Below, piece by piece: positions 37,611-49,729 of a stretch of DNA of 64,000 nt. The stretch is taken from assembly GCA_004154925.1 (NCBI GenBank), contig QJNS01000050.1, positions 248,001 to 312,000 of the forward strand, in the 5' to 3' direction. The DNA is from Monosporascus cannonballus (taxonomy: Eukaryota; Ascomycota; Sordariomycetes; Xylariales). Position 1 is the stretch's first letter. Every line of letters begins with the position of its first letter. The notes beneath the pieces were generated by a model. The model searched no databases. It was not told where the DNA came from and saw only the letters and a list, made by a program, of their open reading frames with translations. Made by a program: the position numbers and the translations under genes.

Positions 37611-39700
37611 ATTTCTTTATTTATTATAAAAGATAACGCGATAATTACCAAAAGCAATGTTCGCCGATTGCAAAACGAACTTAAGTTATTAATCGAAAAA
37701 ACCGCCGATCGGAACTTAATTAACGAACGATCGATTACGGTATAGGAATAGGCGAAAAAGCTTATAACGGAGCCTTAACGGGCAAAAAACCATAATTCCC
37801 AAAATTCCGAATTACTTTATATATATAATAAAGATACGTCCTAATAATTATTAGTTAAACAATTAAAAAATACATATAATATGATAACTGTATCCCGGAA
37901 TTTAAAACAAAAGAAAATTAAACCTCTTAATAATAATAAAATTATAAAAATTATTTATTAATAAAACGAATAATATTCGGAATTATTTTGATAATTAGCA
38001 AAATGATAAATAATAATATAAATTAAAACAAGTAAAATTTTATAAGTTGATTGCGATATCGTTGCAAAAGCTTAAAAGCGATAAATAAATACTGCGTTAT
38101 AATTACTCGAAATTTTTTAAACGTATATCGATTAAAAAGATTAAATAAAGAGTATTACGAAAATTTACGCTAAAAGGCCAAGGCGAAATGTGTTTACTTA
38201 TATTTAATAGGTTATAGGTTACATGGACGTTTGTATTATAAACGTTTAATAATTAAACCGTATTACGGTTAATTATTTTAATTATAAAAAAGATTAAAAA
38301 TAAAAGATTTATAGATTTTTTAGGAAAAACGTAAGTAAATCTTAATTTTTCTATAGGGAATATAAGAAACAATTTATAAAACTATAATAACGATCCGATT
38401 AATTGTCGTTGGATTTTTACGTTAAATAAACCTTCTTAATTCAAAATATAAAGTTTATAGATATTTTTAATTCGGAAAATAATTAAAATAATAACCGTTT
38501 GATTTTTAATTATTTTCATAAATTAATAACGTAATAAATAAAGTAAAATGCTATTAAAACGCTGGAAAAAAACGAAAAAAAATTAATTATTTTCCGTCAA
38601 AAAATATTAATACAAATAAACAATTTTATTTTAACTTTTTCGAGAAAAGAAATCCTTAAAACAAATTAAAGATATTATATAAAAATAATAAGGATTATAA
38701 ACGTTTTTATATTTAAAAAGCGAATATCGCCAATTTAATTCCAATAGGAATAAATTTATACGACTTAATACCTTTAATTTTTATAAGGACAAATTTAAAT
38801 ATTATAATTATTAGAAACCAAGCAATAAAAACGTAAATTATAAATTAAAACAAGATATAAAAACCTTATTATCCCGGCCATACGAAAACCGATTTCCGAA
38901 AGTCGTATAAAACGTTATAATATATAACGATAAATTAAATTAATCCTTAAACTTAAACCCAAAAAACGCCGGAATAAATATATATATTTAATCTATTTCG
39001 GCTAATAACTATAAAACGGTTAAAATAAAATTACTTTTTAAAAACGCCATTTTTTGAAAAACATATAGGAAATATAGCAATATAAATAAATATCAATATC
39101 AGAACATAAATAAATATTATAAATAAAACATTAATAAGAAAATTTAATTTCTAATTAATTTCCGTAAATATTCCGGGTTTTATCGATATTAACGGTACGT
39201 ATATTAAGTATTATAAGATTTAGGAAATTCTTACTAACATAATAAATAATAACAAAAACGAACGGAAATTTAAACAAATTTATTTTATAATCTGTCGTAA
39301 TCAAAAAAGACCTAATTTTTTATTATTTTAATATGGAATAAATAAATTAAAAGTCCTATTAAATATAATTATATATTAATAATTTTACGGATTATTACAA
39401 AACGTTAATAAATAGAAAATCGTAAACTTAACGTTTTGCAGTAAACAAATTTATACCGTTAATATAATAGGTTTAGCCGAAAAATTAAATATCTCGGAAT
39501 TTGAGATATAATAAAAATAAAAGATAACAGATTTCCTTATATACTTAAAGAATTTCCGGCGAATATATTCCGAAAAAATAATAAAAGAAACACTTTAATT
39601 ATTAAGAGTAAAATATGCAATAAACCTGATTTTAAAGAAAAACGGTTTTTTTTCAGCCTAATTTACCTTATTTCGGAAATTTAAAAAATTATACTCGAAA
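37611..39700 (+). pseudogene. Element G gag/protease region (remnant)
   Basis: No frame survives. A block near 38790-38820 reads Y-Y-N-Y-x-K-P, matching a C-Y-N-C-x-K-P-x-H zinc knuckle with both Cys changed to Tyr. Protease is expected between this and RT but I cannot place it. Confidence 0.4.
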
Positions 39701-39749
39701 AATATATCCGAAAAGTTTTAACAATAGTCCGAATACGTTATTCGAAAAC

Positions 39750-40230
39750 GGACGTAAAAATATTAATATTCTTTATGCCCCAAAAAAACGGCAATTTCCC
39801 ATTATACGTCGAATATAAGTGATTAAATCGGATAACGATAAAAAACCGATATCCTTTATTTTTAATTTTAAAAATAATAAATCGTCTAAGATTAATTAAG
39901 GTATTTTCGAAAATTAATTTTAAAAATATTTATTACCGTATTAAAATTAAAAAAGATAATTAATAAAAAGCTGTATTTTAAATACGATATGGATAATTTA
40001 AATATACGGTTAGATTATATACTATTATTAATACGTTAATTACGTTCTAAATTTATACGCATAACGGATTAATTAAATTAATTCAGTATATATATATAAT
40101 ATATTTAAATAATATAATTATTTAATTAGATAACGAAAAGAATATGTAAAATATATTTAATTGATTTACGAACGGCTATTATAATATTAATTATTTGCCA
40201 AAATATTTAAATGCGAATTTTTCAAAACAA
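39750..40230 (+). pseudogene. Element G reverse transcriptase remnant
   Basis: The plus-strand reading gives P-K-K-N-G-N, N-R-Y-P-L, V-F-S-K-I-N-F-K-N, and then Y-L-N-N at 40102-40113, where both Asp codons of Y-L-D-D have become AAT. L-D-N-E and L-P-K-Y-L-N-A-N-F (the K-C-E-F block) follow. The double loss of the catalytic pair is due to G to A changes. This is the best evidence that G is Gypsy-like. Confidence 0.8.
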
Positions 40231-43200
40231 AATGTTATTTAAATTTTATAATTAATACCGATAATTTAAAAATAAACCGCCGACAAATAAATATTGTCGA
40301 AATACAACCAAAAATCAAAAATAATTTATAATATTTAAATATTTTTTAGATTTATAAATCTTTATCGGAAATTTATTCTTAAACTTTTAAAAACGGCATA
40401 AGATAAAAAAACAATACAATTTCGGTAATCCGAAAAAGTTAAAAAAGCGTTCCGAAACCTAAAAAATATACTTTTTAATTAATAACTATTTTCCGATATT
40501 AAAATAGTTTCAAAACTTTTAAGGTTAAACCAAACGGTTTAATAAAAACTATATTAAAAATATTTTTATAAAAATACGGAAAATATAGGCGTTTTATTGT
40601 ATAGTAATTGTTACAATTAAGTCGAACCGAAAAATAATGATTTAAAAGGTAATAAAAATTATTGACAATTATAAAAAACTTAAAACATTAACGGTAATAT
40701 CTTAAAAATACGGAAAAAATTTAAATTTAATTAATTATATAATGTTAAACAATATAATAAAGACGCCGGCGCGTAACTTTAAAAGAAAATTAAGTTAATA
40801 AATTTACTGTTTTACGTATTTTAATTTTAAAATTTAATATTAACTAGGCGTTATTAATTCGACAAATAAGTTATTTAAACGTTCGGATTATATATTGAAG
40901 GAAATCGCGTATAAAGACGGAATTTTTATATTATTTAAGAAATTCGAATTTAGGAATAATATGCCGGAAAACGTACGAAAAACGGTCGTAAAAATATAAC
41001 GCGACTTAAAACATTATAAGGGGGCAAAAGGCCTTATAAAAATAACTTAAAATTCGTTTACCGCAAAAATTCTAAGTAGATTTTAAATAAAAAAACTTAA
41101 ATAATTATTATCCGCGTAAAAAAAACAGAAAACCTTTATTACATAATCGCAAAAGATTTTCGAAAAAAAAAGGAAAATAAAGAATTATATATTTATCGAA
41201 CTTTTTATTTGCAAATAATAATATAAATATAAATCGTAATAATAATACGATTAATAATTAAATAATAATAACCGTAAATTACGATTATATTACGATCGGA
41301 TTTCGAAACGTTTAAGGAAAATAAAATTAATATTAAAGTTATTATTTATAATTAGTACATTTTACGTTTTTTAGCAAAAGAATTAGCCAATAACGAAACG
41401 ACATTATAATCGAAGATTTCCCATTAATTTTACGATCGGGTTCGAAAATTACAAATTAAGGATTTAAATATTATACAATTAATACGGATAATTAAATACT
41501 AAGTCGGAATAAAAAGAAAATACCCTCTAAAATTAAATAAAATTTTATATTATGAAAATAAAGTCGCAATCCTATTATACATTATTTTACGGAAATATTT
41601 AATCAACTAATATTATAATAATTTAAAAATAAGATATATAATATATATTTATATATTAAAATTAATAATTAAAAGGTTTTATTAAGAAAATATAACAAAT
41701 AACATTTAAAATTATAGTAAGTAACATCTATATTATTAAGACATTTTAAAAATACATTATAAACCATATATATAATTATAACTTTTATTATTATTTAAAT
41801 AATGTTTTTAAGAAATCTCGTTATATTCTATTACGGGATTTCCTAAAACCTTAGATTTAAACGGATTAAAATGCGATATAATTTTAGAGATTATTACCCG
41901 TTTTACGAAATTAAAATTATTTATTTTTATAATTAAAATTCTAACCGTAGTAAAATTAATTTAATTGTTTTACGACGAAATTAAATATAAATTCAATATA
42001 TCAACGGGAAGTTTTAACAATAAAAACAAATTATTAATAAATTAATTATGGGCAAAGCTTTTTAAAAAGCAAAAAATCAAATATTAAATATTAAATATTG
42101 ATTATCACCAAATTAACAAATTAACGAAATATATTTATTAAATCTTAAAATATTATTTCCGTAATTACGTTATTAAATATTAAAATTATTAATTAAAATT
42201 ATTACGAAATACGGAATTAATATATAATAATACGTAAAACGTATTTATCGGCCGTTTTTCGTTCGAAGCCTTATATAGATATTATTTAAAAATGGTAAAA
42301 TACCTTTTACAAAATTTTAAGAAATAAATATAAGAAATTAAAAAGCGTTTCGAAAAAATACCGGTTATTTATTAAATAATATACGAACATTAAGAAAAAA
42401 AATAACGGCAGCCTAGAAAAAATATTATTATTAATGTTATACGGCTATAAACTTTTAATTAAGATAATAAATAAATTTATCGACCAAATATTTTAAATTT
42501 AAAAATAGAAAATTCGTATTTATTTATATCCGATTCGCAATTAAAAAACAAATACATTTTTAAACGTACAGAATAATCCATTTTATTAAAGTTTAACGGA
42601 TATATAATATATTTTTAATATCCTTATTAAAACCGTAACATAACCGAAAACCGGGTAACGTTTAAATAACGTTATCGAACTTAATAAAAGAACAAAAAGA
42701 ATAAATAATAAAAAATATCGTTTATTATAAAAATAACCAAGGGCAGCATAAATATTTAATTAAATAAAAAGGTTAACCTGCCAAATATAATACGTAAAAA
42801 CCTCGAAAATATTTTAAATACGCGTTTAAAATAGTATAACGTTAAAAGAAAAAAAATTAAATACATATATAAAAAATAAAATAACTCACAAATTATAAGG
42901 TAATAACAACTTAATAAAAATTAATTACTTAATAATTATAAATATTATAAAAAATAATTCGAAATAAAATTAAAATATTAATATGAAAATATTATTTAAT
43001 TATATAATTGCTTTTAATTTTTTCGCAAATAATTATTTTATCGTATATCAGTTAGAAACCTATAAATAACATAAACGAAATTAAAGTTTTATTTCGAAAA
43101 CATAATTTCGTACTTAATTATTAAATCTTACGTTAATTAGCCCTTAATAAACGTATTAAGGAAATTAATATAAAAATATCGAATAATAATCGAAAAACAT

Positions 43201-43619
43201 ATAACGGCAAAAAGCGGGTATATTTATTAAATTTGCTAACCGTAAAACCTAGAAAAAAACATAAAAACATTTTATTTCTTATAAAAAATAAAATTTAAAT
43301 AATCGAAATATAATTTGTCAATAATCGGAAATAAGACGCCGTTTTTAAAACGCTTAACGTACTTAAGTTTAATAATAACTTTACCAGGTAAAACCGTTTC
43401 TTAGTTATGGTTATTAATAAATATTAAAATTTCGTTAAAACGTCGAAAAACGAGCGGAAAATACTTATAAACAAAAAGCGTAACTGTATAACGACTTTCG
43501 AAAATCGCCTTATATATAAAGGTACCCTAAAATTACGCCTAATCGGAAATTAATTACGAAATAATAAGAAAAAAATCGTAATACTTACAAAAACAATTTA
43601 AATTTATAAACTCAAAAAA

Positions 43620-43900
43620 ACGGCATTAAAATTGGACTTTTACAGCCATAATAAACAATCGGAAATCAACTTCCGTTATATTAAGAAAACGATATTCATT
43701 AATAATAATTACGTTAAAAACGAATTCGGCTTCGCGAAAAACGTCGAGTCGACGACCGACCGCAATTACGTCAGAACGTTTATACTAGATATCTGCAGTA
43801 CGAACTTTCTCGAACTCGTTAATTAATTCCTAATTATCGGTGCCGAATTAAAAAACCTTTTCGGCGGCACCTTTAACGATCGGAATCTGAACGGAAATTA
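43620..43900 (+). pseudogene. Spared coding island near the 3' end of element G
   Basis: Within heavily RIPed G, 43632-43900 keeps near-normal composition and an open frame of 64 codons (43632-43826). The frame has no motif I recognise (F-A-K-N-V-E-S-T-T-D-R-N). Flanking sequence is decayed, so the protein cannot be reconstructed. It could be the C-terminal tail of pol or a separate 3' frame. Confidence 0.35.
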
Positions 43901-44170
43901 AATAACGATATTAATAACGTTAGAAATAATTATTTACCGCGCAAAAAGTCTAATAATAATAATTGGCCACGATATAATTCAAAGCGCCCGGAGCCTAAAT
44001 ACAAATTATACGGTAATCGAAATAACGCTATATTACGTAAATATAATACGGCTTATTACCGCCCGTAATACGACTAATATTTACCTTACTATCGGTATCG
44101 AAAAGATAATGCTAAAAGAAATCCTAATTCTTATTAATATCAAAATACTACTTTTCTTAAAACTTCTTAT

Positions 44171-44500
44171 TCTTATGACCCAACGGGCTGCGGCCTCGGA
44201 AACGGTCGCCACAAACGACTAAGCCAGGTGGATCAAGTCACGTGATGGCTCGACAGGATCGATCGTAGAGCCTGTAGAGCCAGGCTCGACAGGATTAAAG
44301 AATCAAGGATATATACGCTCATTAATTCCATAGTCTAGATAGCTTCAGCTTGCAGTACAACATCGTTACCCAAGGCACCCTTGGTATTACGAGACGTGAC
44401 ACGTTACTGTATCTATTGCTCAGATTCCCACGATACTCCTGCCAACATAAACCCGTCGACTTAAAGTTTAATAGTTGGTTAAACCGCATAGCTCGTCACA
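44171..44500 (+). repeat. Solo LTR inside element G, un-RIPed
   Basis: 330 bp of GC-normal sequence ending GTCACA and flanked by CTTAT on both sides (44166-44170 and 44501-44505). Its first and last parts match the A/B and D LTRs; its middle is its own. It starts TCTTATGACC where TG is expected. A CACGTG palindrome is at 44239-44244. As it interrupts the tail of G and carries few RIP changes, it is young. Confidence 0.92.
44309..44333 (+). promoter_or_regulatory. Putative LTR core promoter (TATA region)
   Basis: ATATATACGCTCATTAATTCC is shared with small changes by every A/B/D-type LTR here (for example 2441-2460 and 8830-8850), about two thirds into each LTR, where U3 would end. Conservation across LTRs with unrelated U3 sequence suggests the TATA box and start site. 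No transcript evidence is available. Confidence 0.45.
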
Positions 44501-44859
44501 CTTATAAAAAAAATATAACAAACGGAAATAACACGTAAAACAAACGGAAAAAATGAAATAAAATTAAAAAAAGACAGAAAACCGAAAAGAACGCGTACGC
44601 AAAAAAAAAATTAAAAAATATGGGCGCAAAAAAGAAAAAAAAGTAAATAAAATAAGGTTAAAAACGGATTATAATAAAAAAACTAGGCGGAATATAATTA
44701 ATTACGTAATACAATACGCATTAAATATTACGGCAACAATTTATAATATAACATAACGGTAAATTATCGGTAAATATATGCAACTAGATTTACAAAACGT
44801 ATTATATCAAATTAATAATAATATTATTAAAAATTTATAACTTAAAAAGGGAAAATAAT

Positions 44860-45065
44860 TATAAGAATATAGCCCTTATAGAAATAAAGCTGGTAACCGA
44901 CTAGTTATTAATTAACTACCGACCTACTTACTAGTATAAATCTACCATCTGGCAGCTAATAAGAAACGCTAGATAAAAATAACCTAATATACTTACTTCT
45001 TAAAATCCGCCTTACGACTGGTCGGAGATCACCTCACCCCGCTTACAGCTGTCCATTATCTTACA
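44860..45065 (+). repeat. Element G 3' LTR
   Basis: 206 bp, better preserved than the 5' copy (for example CACCTCACCCCGC near 45030). It is preceded by a purine-rich AAAAAGGGAAAA tract at 44844-44855 and followed by AAATT. Confidence 0.9.
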
Positions 45066-45070
45066 AAATT

Positions 45071-47651
45071 ATTAATAAGGTATTTTATATTTTTCGTATT
45101 AAAAAATTGTAAATTACGATTTATAATTAATTATTAATAATTAAATAATATTACTGTTAAAAATTAAATATTATGGCTTTTAATTATTACAATGAAATAT
45201 TAATTTTACAGAACTAAATAATTTATAATATTGAATTTTAAAAATAGATATAACCTTATTAAAATTAAAAAGGAATAGAAATAAAAATAATTTTTAAAAC
45301 GAAATTTAAATTATTTAAGTATTTGGTTATGTTAATAAGATTTACAAACGTATTAGTAACTTTTTAACGAATAGTAAATTATGTGTTACGAAAATATCTT
45401 GATGTTTTTGTTATGTACTATCTCGACGATATTCTTATTTACTCGAAAACGGAAAAACCATATGCAGGATATATTCATAACGTTTTTTTAAGTTTTATAA
45501 AACGCCAAATTATTAGCTAACGCAGAAAAAACCAGTTTTATAAGTAAAAAGTAAAATATCTGGGACATATTATTACACCGAAATATATCAAAATGGATCT
45601 AAAGAAAATTGTTATAATTACGAAATAATAGATGCCAATAACAGTTAAAAAGATATAGGTATTTTTAGATTTATTAATTATTACAACGAGTTTATTCGGA
45701 ATTTAACAAAATCGTTATATTTTTAATTAATTTTATTAAGACCTAAAAGAAATTTATATAAACGGCTTTAGTAATAAAAGCGTTTTAAAAAATTAAATAT
45801 ACGATTATTAATAAATTAATGTTAATTAAATAAAATTTAATAGGTTTCGTTAAATTAAAAAGCGACGTTTCGAATTACGCATTAAATGCGGTAATTAAAT
45901 AATGAAATAATTAACATAAATTATATTTTATTGTATTTTTTATGTAAATTATTAAAAGCCAAACTTATTGACGGTATTCCAAATAAGATATTTATAATTA
46001 TTATTATAATATTTCGAAAATTTAAATTTTTTTTGAAAGAAATGTTTATTAAATTATAATTTATATAGATTATTAAAGGTTTATTTATTTTATTACCATT
46101 AAAGAATTTACAAGGTAATAATTACGATATGTAAAAAAAAAGGTAATAAATCTCGATTTCGTTAATATTTATAAAAAGATTTTAAAAAAACTAATAAAGC
46201 TAAAATTTTATATAAATAATTAAATTTTAAAGAAACATTAGCTAAAATTAACGATAAAATATTTAATGTTATTCTAAAAAAAATACTTATATTTATGAAA
46301 AATTACGATAATACTCACAATATTATGCGATATATATAAGAAGGTTAAAGAATATAACAACAATTTATTAAAAACCGAAAAATTGAAAAAGTAATAAGTT
46401 TTTAAAAAATATTAAATAAATTTGATACATTAGATATACGAATATCAATTATATAGATATCTAGGGATTTATAAAACCTTATAACGATTTTAATATATAT
46501 ATTTTTTTGGTTAAAATAAAAAACATAATTTAAAGAGTATAACGGTAATGTAACCTTTATAATAAAATTAAAATCTAACGATATAAACCTTATAAAAATT
46601 ATAATTATTACCGGCTTTTAAGAAATTATGAAATTCCATTAGTATAAATTTTATTATTAAGTTTTCCTTATCCGAAAATTTAATAATAGGAATATGTTAT
46701 AATAAAATTGTTTTTATAATTACCTAATTTATGAAGGTTTTTTAGTTTTATTTTATTATAAAGATATTAATCTAAAATAAATAATATATTTTTAAAGCAA
46801 AATTACTTTTAATATATATAAATTATTATGCAAAATCATTTTAAATAAAAAAACAATATTTACTTTAAAATTTAGGCAAAATCTTATAATACAAATTAAT
46901 TTAAATTATAAGTTATTTAATATATTTAAATTTCGAACGAACGGATAAATAAAACGATTACACCAGATATTAAAAACGCATTTGCGATATTATGTTAATT
47001 ACAAACAAAATAATTAAGTTAAAAAGGTATTTATTACTTAGTTACTTTATAATATTAGTAATTATAAAAATATTAAGATAATTCCCGTTTATGCAAATTT
47101 TAAAATTACCTTAAATACTTATAAAAATATATATAATAAATCTGTTAACGTCAAAATAATTAAAATAATTATTTTAAAAACATGAACTTAAAATTAAAGT
47201 TTATACCAAACTAGATAAGCAAATATTACGACGAAAAAGGGTTAAAAACTAATTGTTTTTTAAAAAAAGAATTAATTTATCTTGTTGTTAAAAATATTTA
47301 AACGAAAAAAACCTAGCAAAAAATTCGATTTCAAATATATCGGTCAATACAAAATCGTTAAGAAAATTTCAAAAAATAATTCTTTATTAAAGCTTTTTTC
47401 AAGAGTTAAATTTTACTTGATTTTTTACGTTTGTTTACTTAAATTAATAATAAATATAATTAAAATATATATGGTGTAGAATAATATAAAAGTAAAAAAT
47501 AATATAATATACGCAATAAAAAATATTCGGTATAAAAAATTAATTTTACCCAGTATTTAATTTAAAAGAATACCCGAATTCCGAAAACACTTAGAAACTA
47601 ACTAAAAATCTTATAAATACCTAACGTTTATTAAGGAGTTTTTACCGATAA
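45071..47651 (+). pseudogene. Element F RT, integrase and chromodomain remnant
   Basis: Y-L-D-D at 45419-45430 is intact, with the typical I-L-I-Y-S following. The integrase C-terminal segment 47282-47479 is still open and reads K-P-S-K-K-F-D-F-K-Y-I-G-Q-Y-K-I, the family's R-P-x-K-K-L-x-x-K-x-x-G-P-F block, then a V-K-F-Y-x-I-F-Y-V H-P-V-F-H-V-like strand. The chromodomain follows at 47507-47651, ending L-L-R-S-F-Y-R and TAA. Stops elsewhere make it non-functional. Confidence 0.8.
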
Positions 47652-47699
47652 TATCGAAATCGGCAAAGTTAAAAGTTTTCCAATTAATAATTAACTACT

Positions 47700-47960
47700 T
47701 TATAAGCTTATTACTGGATTAATTAAAAAGAACAACGGACGGTGCCGATACAGTTCCTGCAGTTTTTGTCTATTCCTTGTACTTTAATTTATCTAATTCC
47801 TTTAGGTTATCGATACCGTAAAAAATAAATTTTATCATTTTTATTATCATATCCTTTTCTGTTTTTAAATGTAACAAATATAGGCTTTAGCAAATTCCTC
47901 AACTTTTAAAGTAACTTTCAGCTTTTTTTTTCGAACTTGCGATATTAAGAGGCAATTTTT
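47700..47960 (-). pseudogene. Antisense frame remnant in element F 3' region
   Basis: The minus strand gives a Leu/Lys/Glu-rich helix-like run, including F-Y-G-I-D-N-L-K-E-L-D-K-L-K, equivalent to the second half of the antisense frame in A and B. It agrees with my recollection of the G-x-x-x-L-D-E-L-x-E pattern in fungal retroelement antisense proteins. Stops interrupt it. Confidence 0.45.
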
Positions 47961-48254
47961 TAAATTTGCTCCGGATTAAAATTACGAACGTTACAATTAG
48001 TTTGTTAATAACGGACATATAAAAAATAACAAAAGAATTCTTTTCGGACAATTTGTATTTAAATTTCCGTTATTCGCAGTAAGAACAAGGTGTTATTTAA
48101 CGAGAATTAAATAAAATAACGGCTAAAAACAAATTATACTATAAAACTTTTATTTTAAAACAAAATTTAACGTATTTTTTGATACGGGAAATTATTTTAA
48201 GATAAATATTTGTAAATCAAATTTCGAAATAAAGATTTTAGAAAAAAAAGATCG

Positions 48255-48660
48255 CATTATAATCCAATATATTTAGCATAATTAAAAAAAATGAAAATAC
48301 CCTAATTACGTAATTATGAGGATTGCTAGCAAATCCAATAAATCCAGAATTACGAGAATCGCCGGCAAGTCCAGTAAGTTCAGGATTGCAAGGATCGCTA
48401 GCGAATCCAGCAAATCCCGGAATAACTAAAACCAGTAAAAAGTATATAATTACGTTTATTTTCATAATTTGGATAACATTAACTTATAATACTTATTAAT
48501 ACTAGTCGTTCGCAATTAACATTTTGTTACTTAAGAGGTTTGTGATATTATAAGACGTAATACGTTACTATAGTTACTGCTTAGATTTTTATAATATTTC
48601 TGCCAATATAAACTCGTACGACTAAGGTTTAATAGTTGGTTAAACCACCTAGCCGTTACA
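48255..48660 (+). repeat. Element F 3' LTR
   Basis: 406 bp starting CATTATAATCC and ending CCGTTACA, with the decayed 36-bp repeats and the U5 hairpin (48626-48646). It is preceded by a RIP-altered purine tract ending AAAAAAAAGATCG. The first base is C where T is expected. Confidence 0.85.
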
Positions 48661-48933
48661 AGTTAGATTTATTAAGCCATTAATTAATGATAGTTTATAT
48701 CTTTTTATAGCGTATTTGTAAAACTTTGACATTATACACTAATACATATAACTGAAGAAAGTGTATTTAACAAGTTGCTTAACCTTTAAAGGGTTCTAGA
48801 TAGAGAGTGAGAGTAACGAGCCCTCTTTATATACATAGAAAAAACAGTGATAGCTAAGAGACACAGCTACCGGAGTGGCGAAAGCGATAGCCGCTAGTCT
48901 AAAGACTAGCTAAGCTAAGGCGTTCTAGATTCG
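48661..48933. other. Intervening sequence, mildly AT-shifted
   Basis: Between the F 3' LTR and the solo LTR at 48934. It contains no open frame of note. It may be the 3' continuation of the minus-strand LINE at 49730-50890, since the solo LTR insertion with duplication ATTCG would split one continuous sequence there. I cannot verify LINE motifs in it. Confidence 0.35.
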
Positions 48934-49729
48934 TGTGAAGGCTAGGCGGTTTAACCAACTATTAAACCTAAGTCGTACGGGTTTATGTTGGCAGGAGTAT
49001 CGTAGGAATCTGAGCAATAAATATAATAACGTATTACGTCTCGTAATACCAAAAGTGCCTTAGGTAACGATATTATATTATAAGCTAAAGCTATTTAAAC
49101 TATAAAAGTAATAAGCGTATATATCTTTATAAGTTAATTAAATTTTTATTAAATTTTAACGTTATTAGAAATTTAATGCCATTAGATTCGGTTGGTTCTG
49201 TATGGATTTATTTAGATCTTGATGCCAAAAAAGATCTAAATCACGTGACTCTTTTTTTGTGGGTCCGACCGTTTTCGTGGCCGATCTTGGGTTGTGTTAC
49301 AGGAACAGGGGTTCCTGTCTCGAGGAGACCTACTTGTAAGGACTAGCGCGGACCTGTCACGGGTAAACTCCGGACAGGAAAGCTTGGCTTTTTGAGTGAT
49401 CTAGGTGATCTAAGTGATCTGGACCAGATCACATAAATCACGTAGATCCACGACACACTCACTTTAAGGAATTGGGATATATAATAAATCGGTTTCTCAT
49501 GTAAATAGCACCTACTTAGTTTCACTCCTTAGCTATCAATCTAAGCTCTCAACCAAGAGGCAATTGCACCGTTCTCTAATTGAGGGAAGAGTCTTTAAAT
49601 CTCTTTAACGAACAGACCACTGAATCATTCTTCGCCCTATTGTTACCTGCAAATCAAGAACCCTTTTCGGATACTGCTCATACCTCCAGGTGGATGTATG
49701 ACAGGTTCGTTACAGGTTGGGTCGTAACA
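48934..49729 (-). repeat. D-type solo LTR, minus orientation, interrupted by a C-type solo LTR
   Basis: 48934-49294 plus 49720-49729 form a 371-bp LTR of the element D type in reverse (D LTR is 374 bp). It starts TGTGAAGG, ends GGTCGTAACA, and is flanked by ATTCG on both sides (48929-48933 and 49730-49734). The hairpin is at 48948-48968 and CACGTG at 49242-49247. The left half is slightly RIPed, the right half hardly. Confidence 0.92.
49295..49714 (+). repeat. C-type solo LTR, un-RIPed
   Basis: A 420-bp LTR, TGTTACAGG...CGTTACA, inside the D-type solo LTR, with the duplication GGTTG at 49290-49294 and 49715-49719. It is the cleanest copy of the LTR used by elements C, C2 and H, so it serves as reference for how much those copies have changed. 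Minus-strand open frame 49343-49525 has no support as a gene. Confidence 0.93.

Larger units (their letters stand above)
37405..45065 (+). mobile_element. Element G: distinct Ty3/Gypsy retrotransposon
   Basis: The LTRs at 37405-37610 and 44860-45065 are both 206 bp, start TATAAGAATATAGCC (TGTAAG originally) and end TTACA. The duplication AAATT is at 37400-37404 and 45066-45070, and F continues across it in register. A gag knuckle relative lies near 38790. RT (about 39750-40230) has the family order P-K-K-N-G, N-R-Y-P and Y-L-N-N (40102-40113), so this is Ty3/Gypsy. RNase H and integrase follow but are hard to delimit. About 7.3 kb without its internal solo LTR. Confidence 0.9.
34264..48660 (+). 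mobile_element. Element F: chromovirus-type Gypsy retrotransposon, interrupted by element G
   Basis: F is 34264-37404 plus 45066-48660, about 6.7 kb without G. G entered the N-terminal part of RT. After G, RT resumes with a perfectly preserved Y-L-D-D-I-L-I-Y-S at 45419-45445, then RNase H, integrase (C-terminal part 47282-47479 still open), a chromodomain (47507-47651), an antisense-coding 3' region, and the 3' LTR at 48255-48660. The right flank AGTTA does not match the left flank of E (ATTAC). Confidence 0.85.

Noticed and set aside
37405..45065. Element G as a Copia element because of its short 206-bp LTRs
   Set aside because: RT at 39750-40230 reads with Gypsy motifs (N-R-Y-P, Y-L-N-N from Y-L-D-D, K-C-E-F block), and RNase H/integrase-like sequence follows it rather than precedes it.
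49290..49300. Reading GTTGTGTTACAG as the true end of the D-type solo LTR at 49300
   Set aside because: The GGTTG duplication and the remainder GGTCGTAACA at 49720-49729, followed by ATTCG, show the LTR continues beyond the C-type insertion.
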